A stretch of DNA of 64,000 nucleotides from Cordilura impudica (Eukaryota > Arthropoda > Insecta > Diptera > Scathophagidae), in assembly GCA_963682025.1 (NCBI GenBank), contig OY821519.1:99073085-99137084 (forward strand). The letters are read 5' to 3'. The notes beneath the pieces are model-generated. The model was given only the letters and a program-made list of their open reading frames with translations, ran no database searches and was not told where the DNA came from. The position numbers were made by a program, and so were the translations under genes. Positions 44,048 to 54,358 of the stretch are shown piece by piece; the first letter of the stretch is position 1; the number at the start of each line of letters is the position of its first letter.

Positions 44048-45184
44048 GATAAAAAGACGATAGTTTTAAGGAAGCCTACGAATTTGGAATGTCCCCTCTT
44101 CATGCTAGAATAAGTTTTATGGAACATATTCTTAAATTGGTTATGATTTTGAATTTGGTCCGTTAGGCGAAACAGTGAGAAAAAACAAAGAAAATGAAGA
44201 AAAAAGAAAAAAAAAACAAATATCTACAGCTAGGCCCCATAATCGATCAACCAAAACAAGGAGAAGGAAACTCAACTGATGGAAATAATGCAAGGAGATT
44301 TTTTCCGATCCAGAAACTGCAGCATCCATCACAGGTGTAGATCATGAATTAATAAGGCTATTCAAAATCATATTACAAGTTCTAGCATGCAGCAGAAAGA
44401 TAAATGCAAAAAATTTGAAGAGTACGCCAATAAAACAGTTATACTTTATAACGAAAAATACTCTTGGAGATATATGCCATCCAAAGTTCATAAAATTTTG
44501 TACCATGGGGAACAAATCTGTGGTCACAAGCATTAACCGCTTAAGTCGAAAATCATGCTTTTGAGAAAAATGACTTTTTATATAAATGTAATGGGGCTTC
44601 ATTACGACTTAGGTCAGAATGTTTTCATTAATAACTTTTTAATAAACAGTGTTAGAGAAATGAAGATTTCACGTAAATATAAAGCGTTTTTAGTAGAACG
44701 TGATAGCGAAGATAACCCAAAACGTCGAATACCATACTATCGAGAAAAATGACTTTTTATATAAATGTAATGGTGCTTCATTACAACTTAGGTTAGAATG
44801 TTTTCATTAATAACTTTTTAATAAACAGTGTTAGAGAAATGGGGATTTCACGTAAATATAAAGCGTTTTTAGTACAATATGATAGCATACGTAACTCAAA
44901 TCGTTCTTAAATCGACTTAGGCGGTTCTCGCATGTGACCACAGAAATAATTGAAAACAATATGCTACCAATAGGAGACCTATTTGAAGAAGCGCAAGAAA
45001 AAAGGAACAAAGACCACAGATTCCTTCGCGAGCACAACACAAGACAAATGTCCAGATGTTGCACTAATGAAGAACTTATCACTATTTTGTTGTGCACTTC
45101 AGATCCATATATGTCCAACATTCGACAACTTCTAGAAGATGAAAATCAAGGCTCTTTAGAAGAAATAGTTACTAAAATTTTTTG
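44048..45184 (+). pseudogene. E2 transposase-like C-terminal part, interrupted
   Basis: In shifted plus frames: DSFKEAYEFGMSPLHARISF, MEHILKLV, YDFEFG, GEGNSTDGNNARRFF, then SDPETAASITGVDHELIRLF, KIILQVLACSRKINAKKFEE, YANKTVILYNEKYSWRYMPS and KVHKILYHGEQI. The 422-bp insertion follows; the frame resumes with TEIIENNMLPIGDLFEEAQE, KRNKDHRFLREHNTRQMSRC and TNEELITILLCTSDPYMSNI. I know this series of motifs (GMSPLHARIxFxE, GNTxDGNxARRFF, YSWYYMPxSVHKxLxHG, LPIGxLxEEAQExRNKD) from anonymous arthropod proteins of TE origin; here it lies within a TIR element, so it is most likely the end of its transposase. Catalytic residues would lie in the missing N-terminal part. Confidence 0.7.
44520..44941. 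repeat. 422-bp TIR insertion with two 179-bp tandem units
   Basis: Ends GTGGTCACAAGCATTAACCG and, inverted, GTGGTCACATGCGAGAACCG, both continuing (C/G)(C/T)TAAGTCGA. The interior is a tandem pair (44563-44741 and 44742-about 44920) with unit start GAGAAAAATGACTTTTTATA. It splits the E2 coding frame after YHGEQI. The duplication is not clear. Confidence 0.7.
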
Positions 45185-45773
45185 ATTTAAAGTAGATTTT
45201 CAGTGCACTAACAATAAGTTATACTCTTTTTTATGTAGTTAAAAATTTTTCTTGATTTAAAAATTGATGTCTTTGCAGTAAAAATTGATATAGAAATATT
45301 TTAAAAGACATACGACTTTTTCATTGAAACTTCTCTATCTTGAACCAATATCAGGTAAATTTTACGTTCGCTGCTTAATAAATTATATTTTCAGTCGGGC
45401 TCTTAAAAAAAGCCAACCTTTGGCCCTTGTGAACATTAGGACTAAAAAGCATTTACTTTGGCATTTTCTGACAAAATTTAACTTACAAAATTTTGAAAAA
45501 GTATTAGTTGTAAAATTAATTGAAAAAATAAGACATATAAAAAAAAACTTTTTTAACCTTTTAACACTTCACTTTTGTACTAAAATTCAACTAAAAATGA
45601 AAATGTATTTTAAAACCTCCATAACTTTTTTTATTATCGTTCGATATTTACGTTTTATAACAAATATTAAAGGCTAAAGTCCCACCTACCAAACAAAAAC
45701 GCATATCAAAATTCCAATCCAATCAAAAGTTATGGATTTTTGACCGCCTTCTCGTGAAATGGTCCACTGTGCG

Positions 45774-46065
45774 ACATTGTGCAGAGGGTGGGTATATATC
45801 AGTTTGGTAACTCAAGGAAATAAATTCCGGAGACCCCATAAACTATTTATATTCTTGTTCCTTACAAAAGGAGGATTCGATCTGATGATGTCCGTCTGTC
45901 TATAAGTTGAAAATATTCTCCTGTGCGCAATAGGTCGAGTTGGTCACACTACTTAGGATTATAATGATGAACAAAAATGTAAAGATACTCCGGTAAAAGT
46001 TCATATAAAAAACAAAAAAAAATTTTTTTAAAATTTAAAGAACATGTGCTTATATGTATGTAGAT
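45774..46065 (-). repeat. mini-me-like family 2, copy F3 (partial)
   Basis: Minus orientation: TTGTGCAGAGGGTGGGTATA, AATAAATTCCGGAGACCCC, GATGTCCGTCTGTCTAT core. Ends at the solo palindrome arm. Confidence 0.65.
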
Positions 46066-47303
46066 TAGGGTGGCCCTTCGTTATATGGAGGGAAAAAAAG
46101 TGTTCAAACTGTCGGTCTCACCCCCTAGAAATATGCGAATAGCAAAAAAAACTGAGAAATATTTACAAAGTTTTGGGCCAATCAAAAAACGTTTAGTCGT
46201 GGCGCAAAGCGATTGAAAATTTCAAGTGTGTTTATATGGGGAAAATATGATTTTTTTCAGATTTTACGAAAATTTCGTTCTATTGTTTAATTTTTCCGAC
46301 AAGCTGTTATATAATTCAGGATCAGTATTAAATTATCCCTTCAAAAGGCTATAAAACTTCAAAATCGAATAAAAACTCGCCAAGAAATAGCAAATGCCCC
46401 AGACCACTTTTGTGCCACAAAAAACTAGGTCATGAAATTTGATGGCATTTTTTTCAACTTTGAGAAATTGATTAAAGCCATCATTCTTTTTTTGGTCTCT
46501 ATACTTATAAGTACTCAGAGATGAAGTATTGTTTTATTACCACGTTGTTAACCTATTGAGCATTGAGACCGAAAATTGGAAATTTTTTTGATAAAATTTT
46601 TAAAACTCCTTTTTCAAGTTTGAAAAAATTTTCTTAAACAAAATTTAAAAAAATGAATCTATCACTTTAAGGTTTTATTAAATACATATTGCAGATTAAC
46701 TGTGTGAATTTTAAAGTAAATCCCTCTGCCAGAATTTTTTTGACAAGGATTTTATTTTTGCGGATTTCGAGAAAAATTGGATTTTTGTGAAATATTCTGT
46801 AAATGTACTCTTTCTAAATACTCTGTATCAAAAATTCATCACTTTGCTACTTTTAAACGTTATATTTTATCTTAATAGCCTAGGGTTTCGGAAAAAAATA
46901 ATATGACTCCATTAACCCTTTTGGTATTGGGGTCACATATGACCCCAAATTAATAAACGACAATTTATGCAAAAAAATTCAAATATTTGGTAAGTGCTGT
47001 CCAATTTTAAGATGCGACGCCTAAAACATAATAACCAAATGTGTAGAAGTTTCGTTCCAAAAATTTGGGATAAATCCGTGAACGATAACCCATTATTTGC
47101 CAAGGTCAGCTTTGGATTTTAAGATATTTTAAAGTGAAAATGACATAAAACGAGTTTTTCTATTAAACTCGTTGATACCACTATTTAGAATTTAAGAAAA
47201 ATAATTCGGTTAATTTTTATTTATTTAACCATTCAGTGCTCCTGGGATCAAAATAATCCATTGTGATATATCTTGGGTGCAATTATCTGCTTATTACTCG
47301 CAA
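46066..47303. mobile_element. P2: solo arm of the palindromic element
   Basis: Starts TAGGGTGGCCCTTCGTTATA and follows the left arm of P1 for about 1238 bp, to TGCTTATTACTCGCAAAAATT, with scattered differences. No inverted partner and no right end follow, and no 8-bp duplication is present. It is either the remains of a palindrome that lost one arm or an older single-arm form. Confidence 0.85.
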
Positions 47304-47560
47304 AAATTTACAAAACCAAAAATCGGAAAAATCAAAAATCGAACAAATCAAAAATCGCTAAAATAAAAACAAATTGCCAATTAATATTCTTAATTCAAGG
47401 CCATCGTTAAGTGTTACCGGATTTAGGTTTGAAAACCCACATTTTTCTCATGGGCAGCTATGTATATGTGTCTTACTCCAGAGTAGGAACGCCGAAAAAC
47501 TTGAAAATTTGTACATCGAATGAAAAAACAAAAAATATCAGAAAACATTAAAATAAAAAA
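47304..47560. other. AT-rich intron DNA
   Basis: Short repeats of AAAAATCG/AAATCAAA at 47310-47370. Nothing else seen. Confidence 0.4.
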
Positions 47561-48364
47561 ACAAGTAAGAAAATTATAGTCGGTCTAGACCGACTATACG
47601 ATACCCTATACCATGCGTTTAGAGACCCTATCTCTTAGGCCCAGATAACTGAACATAGAAAATAAGCAAAAACCAAATTTGAGTGGGATTTTTATTAATT
47701 TTTTTGGCTGCAGATATGAAAAAGTTCATATCGGATGCTATATCTATATGGGGACTTGGTCCAAAAATGGACCGATCCTGATCATGTTTGGTAAAGTCTC
47801 TTGTATTTTGCAAAAATATATACAAACAAAATTTGAGAAGAATCAGTGCAATATTTTTGTTTTTTAATAGATTTAAGTGAAGATCGGGAAGCAGCTCTAT
47901 ATGGGGTCAAAGGGATCATTTTTGGACTACACATTAATGGATGTAATGAACGCATACAAACCCAATTTGAGTAAGATCTATATGACAATTTGGATCTTAT
48001 TGCAATTTATGTCGATTTCATAAGGGTAATTTGTATGGGGGCTAGGTCTGAACATGGACCGATTCTCACCAATTTCAATAGCGTTCATCCCATGGCCGAC
48101 AAAAGCTCATGTACCAAATTTCATCAAAATACATTCATATTTGCGACCTGCAGTTTGATTACAAGCTTTACATGGACACACAGACGGACGGACGGACGGA
48201 CGGACGGACGGACGGACGGACGGACGGACATTGTTAAATCAACTCAGAAAGTGATTCTGATTCGATCGGTATAATTAAAGATGGGTCTAGGTCAAATATT
48301 TTTGGTTGTTACAAACAGCAGCACAAAGTCATTATACCCAAACCACATAGTGGTATAGGGTATA
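47561..48364 (+). repeat. mini-me-like element, copy M9 (complete)
   Basis: Complete copy with the AAGTAAG leader, the perfect palindrome TAGTCGGTCTAGACCGACTA and the CATAGTGGTATAGGGTATAA end. The core is (GACG)11 at 48183-48226, against (GACG)6 in the otherwise near-identical M7. Confidence 0.9.
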
Positions 48365-48454
48365 ACTATATGTAAAGTATATTAATTAAATGTTTTAATT
48401 GTACAATACAAACTTTGAACGAAAAATTGATTATGAAAACATACATGTCAATTA

Positions 48455-48494
48455 GTCTCGAAAAGTCGTAGCGCAGCCCGACAGGGCACTCTAG
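48455..48494 (+). mobile_element. Helitron-type 3' end
   Basis: GCAGCCCGACAGGGCACTCTAGT: a GCCC/GGGC hairpin followed shortly by CTAG before T. The rest of the element is not recognisable. Confidence 0.4.
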
Positions 48495-49123
48495 TTACAT
48501 ATAAAGAAGAATTGTATTTTTATTAAAAAAAATTTTTTTTTTCTTTGTAGTCAACTATAGTTTATCAATTAATGTAAAAAAATGTTTCTAATTTTGGAAT
48601 TTTCTTTGAAAGTATTTTCGATTATTATAAATATGATATTATACAAACATTTACAGTGGCTCCATAAATTATTCGCTCACCAGAATTCTTGTTTAAAATT
48701 ATAGCATATAGCATCATATGTTAAATTATTATTATTATTTATTATTTTCCAACTTTTGTAAATAATAATTAAATTTAAAATTAATCGATTTATGTTTTAT
48801 CTTCAACTTCAAAAAGTATTCGCTCATGAAACCTTCATACAGATGATTTGTCCGAAAGCAAATGAGAATTTAGAAAAATATCCAAGAAGTGCACTAAGGA
48901 GGAAGAATAGTACTTTCAGGTGCCTTGAAAAGTGTTGTGTAAAAAATGCATTGTTTTTATTAATTTTTAGGTCATAGTTTCGGAGTGTTTTATTTAGATT
49001 TAGATTCAGCGCGCCAAAGGCCTTTATAAAAGTATACTCTGGTATCAGGATCATTAGTTTTATCAAATTATTCTCGAATTCTAAAATATTTACTTTAAAA
49101 TTATCAATTGCGTATAAACTTAC
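48495..49123. other. intron DNA next to CYRI exon
   Basis: AT-rich. Words ATTATTCGCTCACC (48669) and GTATTCGCTCATGA (48816) recall Tc1-type ends but do not form a clear element. Minus-strand ORF 48824-49231 runs from the exon into the intron and is not coding below 49124. Confidence 0.45.
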
Positions 49124-49381
49124 CTTGTGTTCATCGAATTTTAAAACAAATTCTAAAATTTCAGCCAGTTGTTTAACTAAAGCCTGTTGAGTTTCTAAAT
49201 GTTGTGTAGGATTTAATTTACCGCCGACCAACTGACCCAGCAGTTTTGGTACGATTTTTTCTAATTCTAATGAATGTTCATAACAACGTTTTAATTTTAT
49301 AACTAAAGGCAGGACTGCGGACCAGGCTTTCTCTTGTAGTGAAGGATCAGCAATAGCTTCACGAATTTCTTTACCAGCACC
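49124..49381 (-). CDS. Cyri: CYRI/FAM49 homologue, upstream exon
   Basis: A 258-bp exon (86 codons, phase 0 at both ends) after TTTTAG (49382-49387 on the minus strand) and before GTAAGT (49118-49123). It encodes [50 protein letters not shown] and [20 protein letters not shown], ending [10 protein letters not shown]. GAGxEIREAI, LQEKAWxAVxPLVxKLK and the NPTQHLE...LAEIL..LRFDE block are family signatures. The next exon (11826) continues at MKTPAIQ. About 60 N-terminal residues, including the usual myristoylated start of CYRI proteins, are not in the window: I looked for the FLDFENAQP-type block up to 64000 on the minus strand and did not find it. The three exons together give about 262 residues of an expected 320 or so. 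Confidence 0.95.
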
Positions 49382-50024
49382 CTAAAATAAAAAAATAGGA
49401 AAAGAGAATGTATAAATACAAATGTATAAATATATTTCAATTTATAAACAGGTAATAAGTATTAAGAACGCATTGCTTCAATTCTACCAGCCTTCTTAAC
49501 AGTTATTATTGGCCATTTTGGTTAGCTTACGAGTAATTTATTTGCAGATATTTGTAGCCTTATGTTAAACTGTTATATGTATATAAAAAAAAAACACAAA
49601 AAATTTTAACTAGTGCAAAGAATCAAGCGGTGCTTTCAAAAACAAAAAATTTAAAAAACATGTGTACATATTTAAATACCATCATAAATTAAGTATGCAT
49701 GAGCTCATATGGACAGCAAAATTAAACTCTTCAATTGAACATTCACTCGTAATATTTACGTGTGCAACTTGCATGTTAAATCCAACAAGCCTACATGTAT
49801 TAGAACATAAAACTAAAATAAAAATGCATAAAAAAAACGTTAACAAAAAAACAGTTAACTCCAACATTCAGACAAACCAACAACAAATCAACGCACACTG
49901 CTAGGCCATTGACCATCAGAATCTGCGAAGCCAATGAAACGATTTAGGGATCAATTTAAGCGATTTTGATTATTTGAAATGTACAATTCTGTGGTCTCAA
50001 GGCATATAAATATAAGCACATGTC
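49382..50024. other. CYRI intron DNA
   Basis: AT-rich, no gene recognised; ORFs here (49662-49904, 49682-49867) have no support. Confidence 0.4.
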
Positions 50025-50755
50025 TATGACTTTGTGCTTATGTTTGTAACTACCAAAAATATTTGACTTACCGATCAACTCAGAATCACTTTCTGGGTCG
50101 ATTTATCAATGTCCCTCCGTCCGTCCGACCGTCTGTGTGTCCATGTAAAGATTTATAATCAAACTAAAGGTCGCAAATATGAATATATTTTGATGAAATT
50201 TGTGTATATGCATTTACCATATGATGAGCGCTATTGAAATTGGTGAAAATCGGTTCAAGTTCAGACCTAGTCCTCATACAAATGACCCCTATGAGATCAA
50301 CTTTATTTGCCATAATATCTAAATTATCTTATAGCTCTCGGTCAAATTGGGTTCGTGTATGTTTATTTCATCCCTTTATCAGTACTCCAAAAATAAACCC
50401 TATAGGACAATTCTTAGTCATAGACCCCTTATGAAGCCGATTCCCGATCTTCACTTAAATCTATCAAAAAACAAAAATATTGCAGATTTTTCTCAAATTT
50501 GGTTTGTATATGTTTTTACAAAAAATAAGTGATCTTACCAAAAATTATCACGATCGGTCCATTTTTCGACCTAGTCCCCATATAAATATAGCATCCGATA
50601 AGAACTTTTTCATATCTGCAGCCGCCAAAAAAATTAATAATTATAATACTCAAATTTGGTTTATGCTTATTTTCTATATCAAATTAGTTGGACCTACGAA
50701 CGCATGGTATAGGGTATCGTATAATCGGTCTAGACCGACTATAATTTTCTTACTT
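50025..50755 (-). repeat. mini-me-like element, copy M10
   Basis: Minus orientation, nearly complete: GTTTGTAACTACCAAAAATA, (GTCC)n core at 50111-50140 and, at the far end, GGTCTAGACCGACTATAATT with TTCTTACTT. Confidence 0.85.
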
Positions 50756-50947
50756 GCTTTTTTTTATTTTTTAGAAGAGCATTTTATAGATCTGAAAAAC
50801 GGTGAAACGTGCACCAACCAATTAATTATCAGGAAAATTTTAATCAATATCTGAACAGTTATTGAATATATGTATCTCGATTTATGCTGTTATGCCTAGA
50901 ACCCACAGAATTCTTCCTTTAAGGTAGTTTTTAAAGGAATTGCAGTA

Positions 50948-52840
50948 CAGTAGTCGCTCGGTTATATGAAGTAATTGAAACAGAGCCTGTTCACTAAATG
51001 TGGAAGTTCACATAATCGAGAGAATATAAAATAAGTAATTCAAATAATTTTTATTGCATTAAGTATTTATTTTTAATAAGTTTTTTAATAATTAATGTAC
51101 ATGAAAGTAGTCAGTTATATTTTTTTGTATTTTTTTTTTTGCTTCAAGGGATTTCTGTAGTGCCTTGTCCCTGCATTTTCGCAATGCCAAAATATCATTA
51201 ATATCAGATATATTATTTTCACTCAAAGCAATAACTTTATTGAATGCTTCGATTGCCTCCGTTGTGCTAATTTCAGCTGTTGTTACGATGCACTGCTCTT
51301 GATCATCTGTTTCAACTTCGCTATCTATATCTTCGCTACCAATGTCTTGATTCCACGTCTGAATCTCTTCCCGTGAAAGCTGTACACCATTCGATAATTC
51401 ATTGACTAGATCTATGACTTCATTCATAGGTGCTTCAATGTCGTTTTGATATTTTTCTTTTAAAATACTGAGTGGAATGTCTTCTTCCGGGTCATTTTCT
51501 TCCTCAAAACTCAAAATATTCTTCCAACACTTTTGTATTGCGGATGCATCAACCTTAATCCATGCCAAACTTAGGTTTATAACTGCATCTTTTATGTTCA
51601 ACTTCTTCAAAATGTTTGAAGCATTTTCAACATTCGCTGACACTATTGATCTATAGTATAGTTTCGTAATTTCATTGGCTGGAATAATGGCGTAACTTTT
51701 GGTGGCATGTAAATAATGAATATGTTTCTCTGAACGCAACAATTCCGCATGTGGCTGACTTGGTGCATTGTCCAATTAAAGAATGGCTTTAGTAGGCAAG
51801 CCCTTTTGGTTTAAATATTTATTTCACCTAAAATGGAATAAGAGAGAAATGTTATAAAACACATGTACAAAAAGCTTTTAAAATTTACCTGTACAACAAA
51901 TGAATCTTTAAACCACTTTTGGAAAATTGCTGCCGTCATCCATGCGTTTTTAGAATGTCTATAATCTATTGGCTTTCACTTCTTAAAACGTAGGTATTGT
52001 CTGGAAGCAGTTTCCAAAATAGGCCAGTTTCGTCCGCATTGTAAATTTGATCATGTGTTAAATTGTATTCTGCTATTAAAGAATGAAGTTCTTTTTTAAA
52101 AGGTTCTACAAACTCCGGATTGGCCGATAATTTTTCAGCGGATATCTTTAATAAACGTATACCGAATCGTCGCTTGAATTTCTGCAGCCACCTATCACTT
52201 GCATTAAAAGAACTTTTTTCTTTCAATTGGTCGTTAATATATTTCGCTTTTGCTTTAATTAATTCACTTGTAATGGGTAAATTTTTAAGTCTTTGTTGAT
52301 TGAACCAATGATAAAGCTTCGCCTCCACCAACGACATTTCTCCTTTTCTCGATGTTTTCCTTTTAATTTTGCCTTCACATTTTGCACTCACTTCCAAAAT
52401 CGCCTTTTTATTTTTCTTAATAGCACAAATTTTTGACTTGGTCACTTCATATCTATGTGCAAGAGAAGTAACGCTTGCGCCTTTGTCCACGCTTGCCAAA
52501 TGTCAAATTTTTCAGATAACGTTAACACCTTGCGCTTCATCTTCGATGCACTATGTAACAAACACTAATGATCGCAAAAGACAAAATACAATCACTCAAA
52601 ACTCAACAACTCAACACTCAAAACATTAAAAAAAATTCAACGGTTGCAGGTTCTTCACTTATTTCGGGGAAAAAGATACTTCTAATAAGACAAACATTTT
52701 AAAAAAATCAACGGTTGAAAGCTGTTCACATAATAGGGATAGGCTGTGTTCACTCTTTAGATCCTCCTGTGTTTAAATTTTGTTATTCACTATTCTGGAA
52801 ATTTACATAACTGGATATTCATATAACCGAGAGGCTACTG
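50948..52840 (-). mobile_element. pogo/Tigger-like element (1.9 kb)
   Basis: Ends CAGTAGTCGCTCGGTTATAT and, inverted, CAGTAGCCTCTCGGTTATAT, with TA on both sides (50946-50947 and 52841-52842). It carries a broken Tigger-type transposase on the minus strand. Confidence 0.9.
51092..52499 (-). pseudogene. Tigger/pogo transposase (CENP-B-like), inactive
   Basis: Minus strand. First frame (52499-51966): helix-turn-helix VDKGASVTSLAHRYEVTKSK, a CENP-B-type second domain (LVEAKLYHWFNQQRLKNLPI, SDRWLQKFKRRFGIR), then the first catalytic Asp in YNADETGLFWKLLP. It stops soon after LRSESQ; about 60 residues of the core are deleted. HSKNAWMTAAIFQKWF follows, then an intron at 51828-51888 (61 bp, GTAAAT...TTTTAG), then in other frames KGLP and LDNAPSQPHAE with the second Asp. 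The last frame (51775-51092) runs HATKSYAIIPANEITKLYYR where the PPNTTSxIQPMDQG block with the third Asp should be, so that Asp is lost. The C-terminus is acidic and coiled. Clearly dead, although two frames are still long. Confidence 0.88.
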
Positions 52841-53059
52841 TATTTATAACCATGTTGCAAAAAATCTGAGTTCATCTGTAGAAAACAGTACCAGACAGTT
52901 TGGGTTTTTGTATGGGAAAATAGTTTTTTTTTTTTTACAATAAAAAGTATTAAAATCTATGGTTATTCTCTATAGGATACACAGCCATTTCTATATGAAA
53001 ATACATTATAATGTGACCATGTTTCAATAGGATAATCGCTTAGAATTTGAAATGTTTTT
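52841..53059. other. intron DNA, nothing recognised
   Basis: AT-rich sequence between the Tigger element and a family-2 remnant. Confidence 0.4.
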
Positions 53060-53740
53060 ACTCTCCCCACCAGTGTGTAATAATTATAATAACATATATT
53101 TTTGATGCTTACAACAACGGAGCTAATATAGCGATGTCCGTCTGTCCGCCTGTGGAAATCCCGATCAAGCTCTCAATAGGTCAGCTGGGATTTTAATTTT
53201 TAGTGAAAACGATTCATTGACATCCTGAGCAGGTTTCTATTTTAAATCATCAAAATCGCTTCAATATGTCCCGAGATTTCAATGCAAATGTAAAAAAAAC
53301 TCTTTAAAAGGCATGATTTTCTATAAAAACAACTTCGAAACAAATATGTTTGTATATGAGTAAAGTAAAAACATTTGATCTTGAACCTGATTTAGTTCTA
53401 TTTTAATCATTAAAATGATAAAGATCGGTATAACTCTTTCCTTGGATTCTGCTTGCATTGGCTTCATAGCAAAGATATATGAATTAAACTTTTTACCAAA
53501 CAAATTATCTACTGCTTTTGGTTACTGATGAAACAACTGTATAACCTGCCATGCAGAATATAGATCAATTTTTTGAAACCAATATGCCAATGTTTTTGCT
53601 TTATTTAAGGTAAAAACATTTGATCTTGTGCCTGATTAAGTTCTAACTCAATCATTAAAACGATAAAGATCGAAAATAAGACTTTTTATATTTATAGAAA
53701 AGAATAAGACTAGAAAAAAAATTCCCTTACTTGTTTAATA
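53060..53740 (-). repeat. mini-me-like family 2, copy F4 (decayed)
   Basis: Minus orientation: GATGTCCGTCTGTCCGCCTG core at 53133-53152, TCAAAATCGCTTCAATATGT, then two direct copies of a block with ACATTTGATCTTG-CCTGATT (about 53350 and 53610). Confidence 0.6.
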
Positions 53741-54257
53741 TGAAAAATGCCTCGACATCTTATAATTTTTCATTAAGAAAAAAAAATACTCAAGCATTTT
53801 CGAAAGGAAATGTACAAATTCAAAGAGGATACTTAAATTTTGAGGAATTTCTAGAAAATATAAAATCGAAAGGGAGATTTCTATAGGAAAAATCGCTTAG
53901 AATTTGTAAACTATTAGAAAATCTTTAAGATTCTAAAATTTTTTTCTATAATATAGACAATAAAATTTTTCCGATTTTTCTTTTGATATTAGATAGAACT
54001 TTACATAAGGAAAATTTTAAAATTCTACACACTCTATATATTATGTAGAATGTAAAAGTCTTTCCAATTTCAGAAGAAAAATTTTATTTTTTTTTATAAG
54101 AAATATATATCTCAGCATTTAAGATTTTATTTTATAAGAAGAACGGATCAGAATCAGAGAACTTCTTTCTAGGCAATTAGTAAAAGTTTATAGATATGAA
54201 AAATTTTCTTAAGAAAATTTATTTTTGAATCTGATAAATTTTGTATAATAGAATCAA
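53741..54257. other. AT-rich intron DNA
   Basis: No gene or element ends recognised. Confidence 0.4.
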
Positions 54258-54327
54258 ACGGTATAGCCCAGAACTTGAAATTCGAATGCAAATTCTTGGA
54301 AATAAAATTTTTTCATTCAATTTTTCA

Positions 54328-54335
<8 letters not shown>
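54258..54335 (-). mobile_element. decayed Helitron-N1 3' end
   Basis: Inverted, AATTTGCATTCGAATTTCAAG followed by TTCTGGGCTATA resembles the family's AATTTGCACTCGAATTTCGAG-CGCTGG end; CTAG is lost. A (TA)n tract of about 26 bases follows at 54330-54355. Confidence 0.45.

Positions 54336-54355
<20 letters not shown>

Positions 54356-54358
<3 letters not shown>

Larger units (their letters stand above)
42853..45773 (+). mobile_element. E2: 2.9-kb DNA transposon, unnamed class, with nested insertions
   Basis: Left end CGCACTGTGGACCATATTTT; right end, inverted, CGCACAGTGGACCATTTCAC; both continue with GAGAAGGCG(A/G)(C/T)CAAAAATC. Inside are a mini-me-like fragment (43290-43455), Helitron-N1 copy 5 (43772-44042) and a 422-bp TIR insertion (44520-44941) that splits the transposase gene. 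The duplication is ambiguous (CG on both sides, or longer and decayed). A CACTG start recalls the CACTA/Chapaev group, but I would not assign it on that alone. Confidence 0.7.

Noticed and set aside
39727..47867. Matching 62-residue frames in M7 and M9 (MSGIFINFFGCRYEKVHIGC...)
   Set aside because: Conserved only because the two repeat copies are nearly identical; older copies have stops there.
48183..48230. Regular short repeats that could suggest a CRISPR-like array
   Set aside because: Simple (GACG)n microsatellite inside a mini-me-like element; no spacers, no cas genes, a eukaryotic context.
48669..48830. ATTATTCGCTCACC / GTATTCGCTCATGA words as ends of a Tc1-type MITE
   Set aside because: They are in direct, not inverted, orientation and no TA-flanked ends were found.
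48824..49231. 135-residue minus-strand frame across the CYRI exon
   Set aside because: The part below 49124 is intron: GTAAGT begins at 49123 and family similarity stops exactly there.
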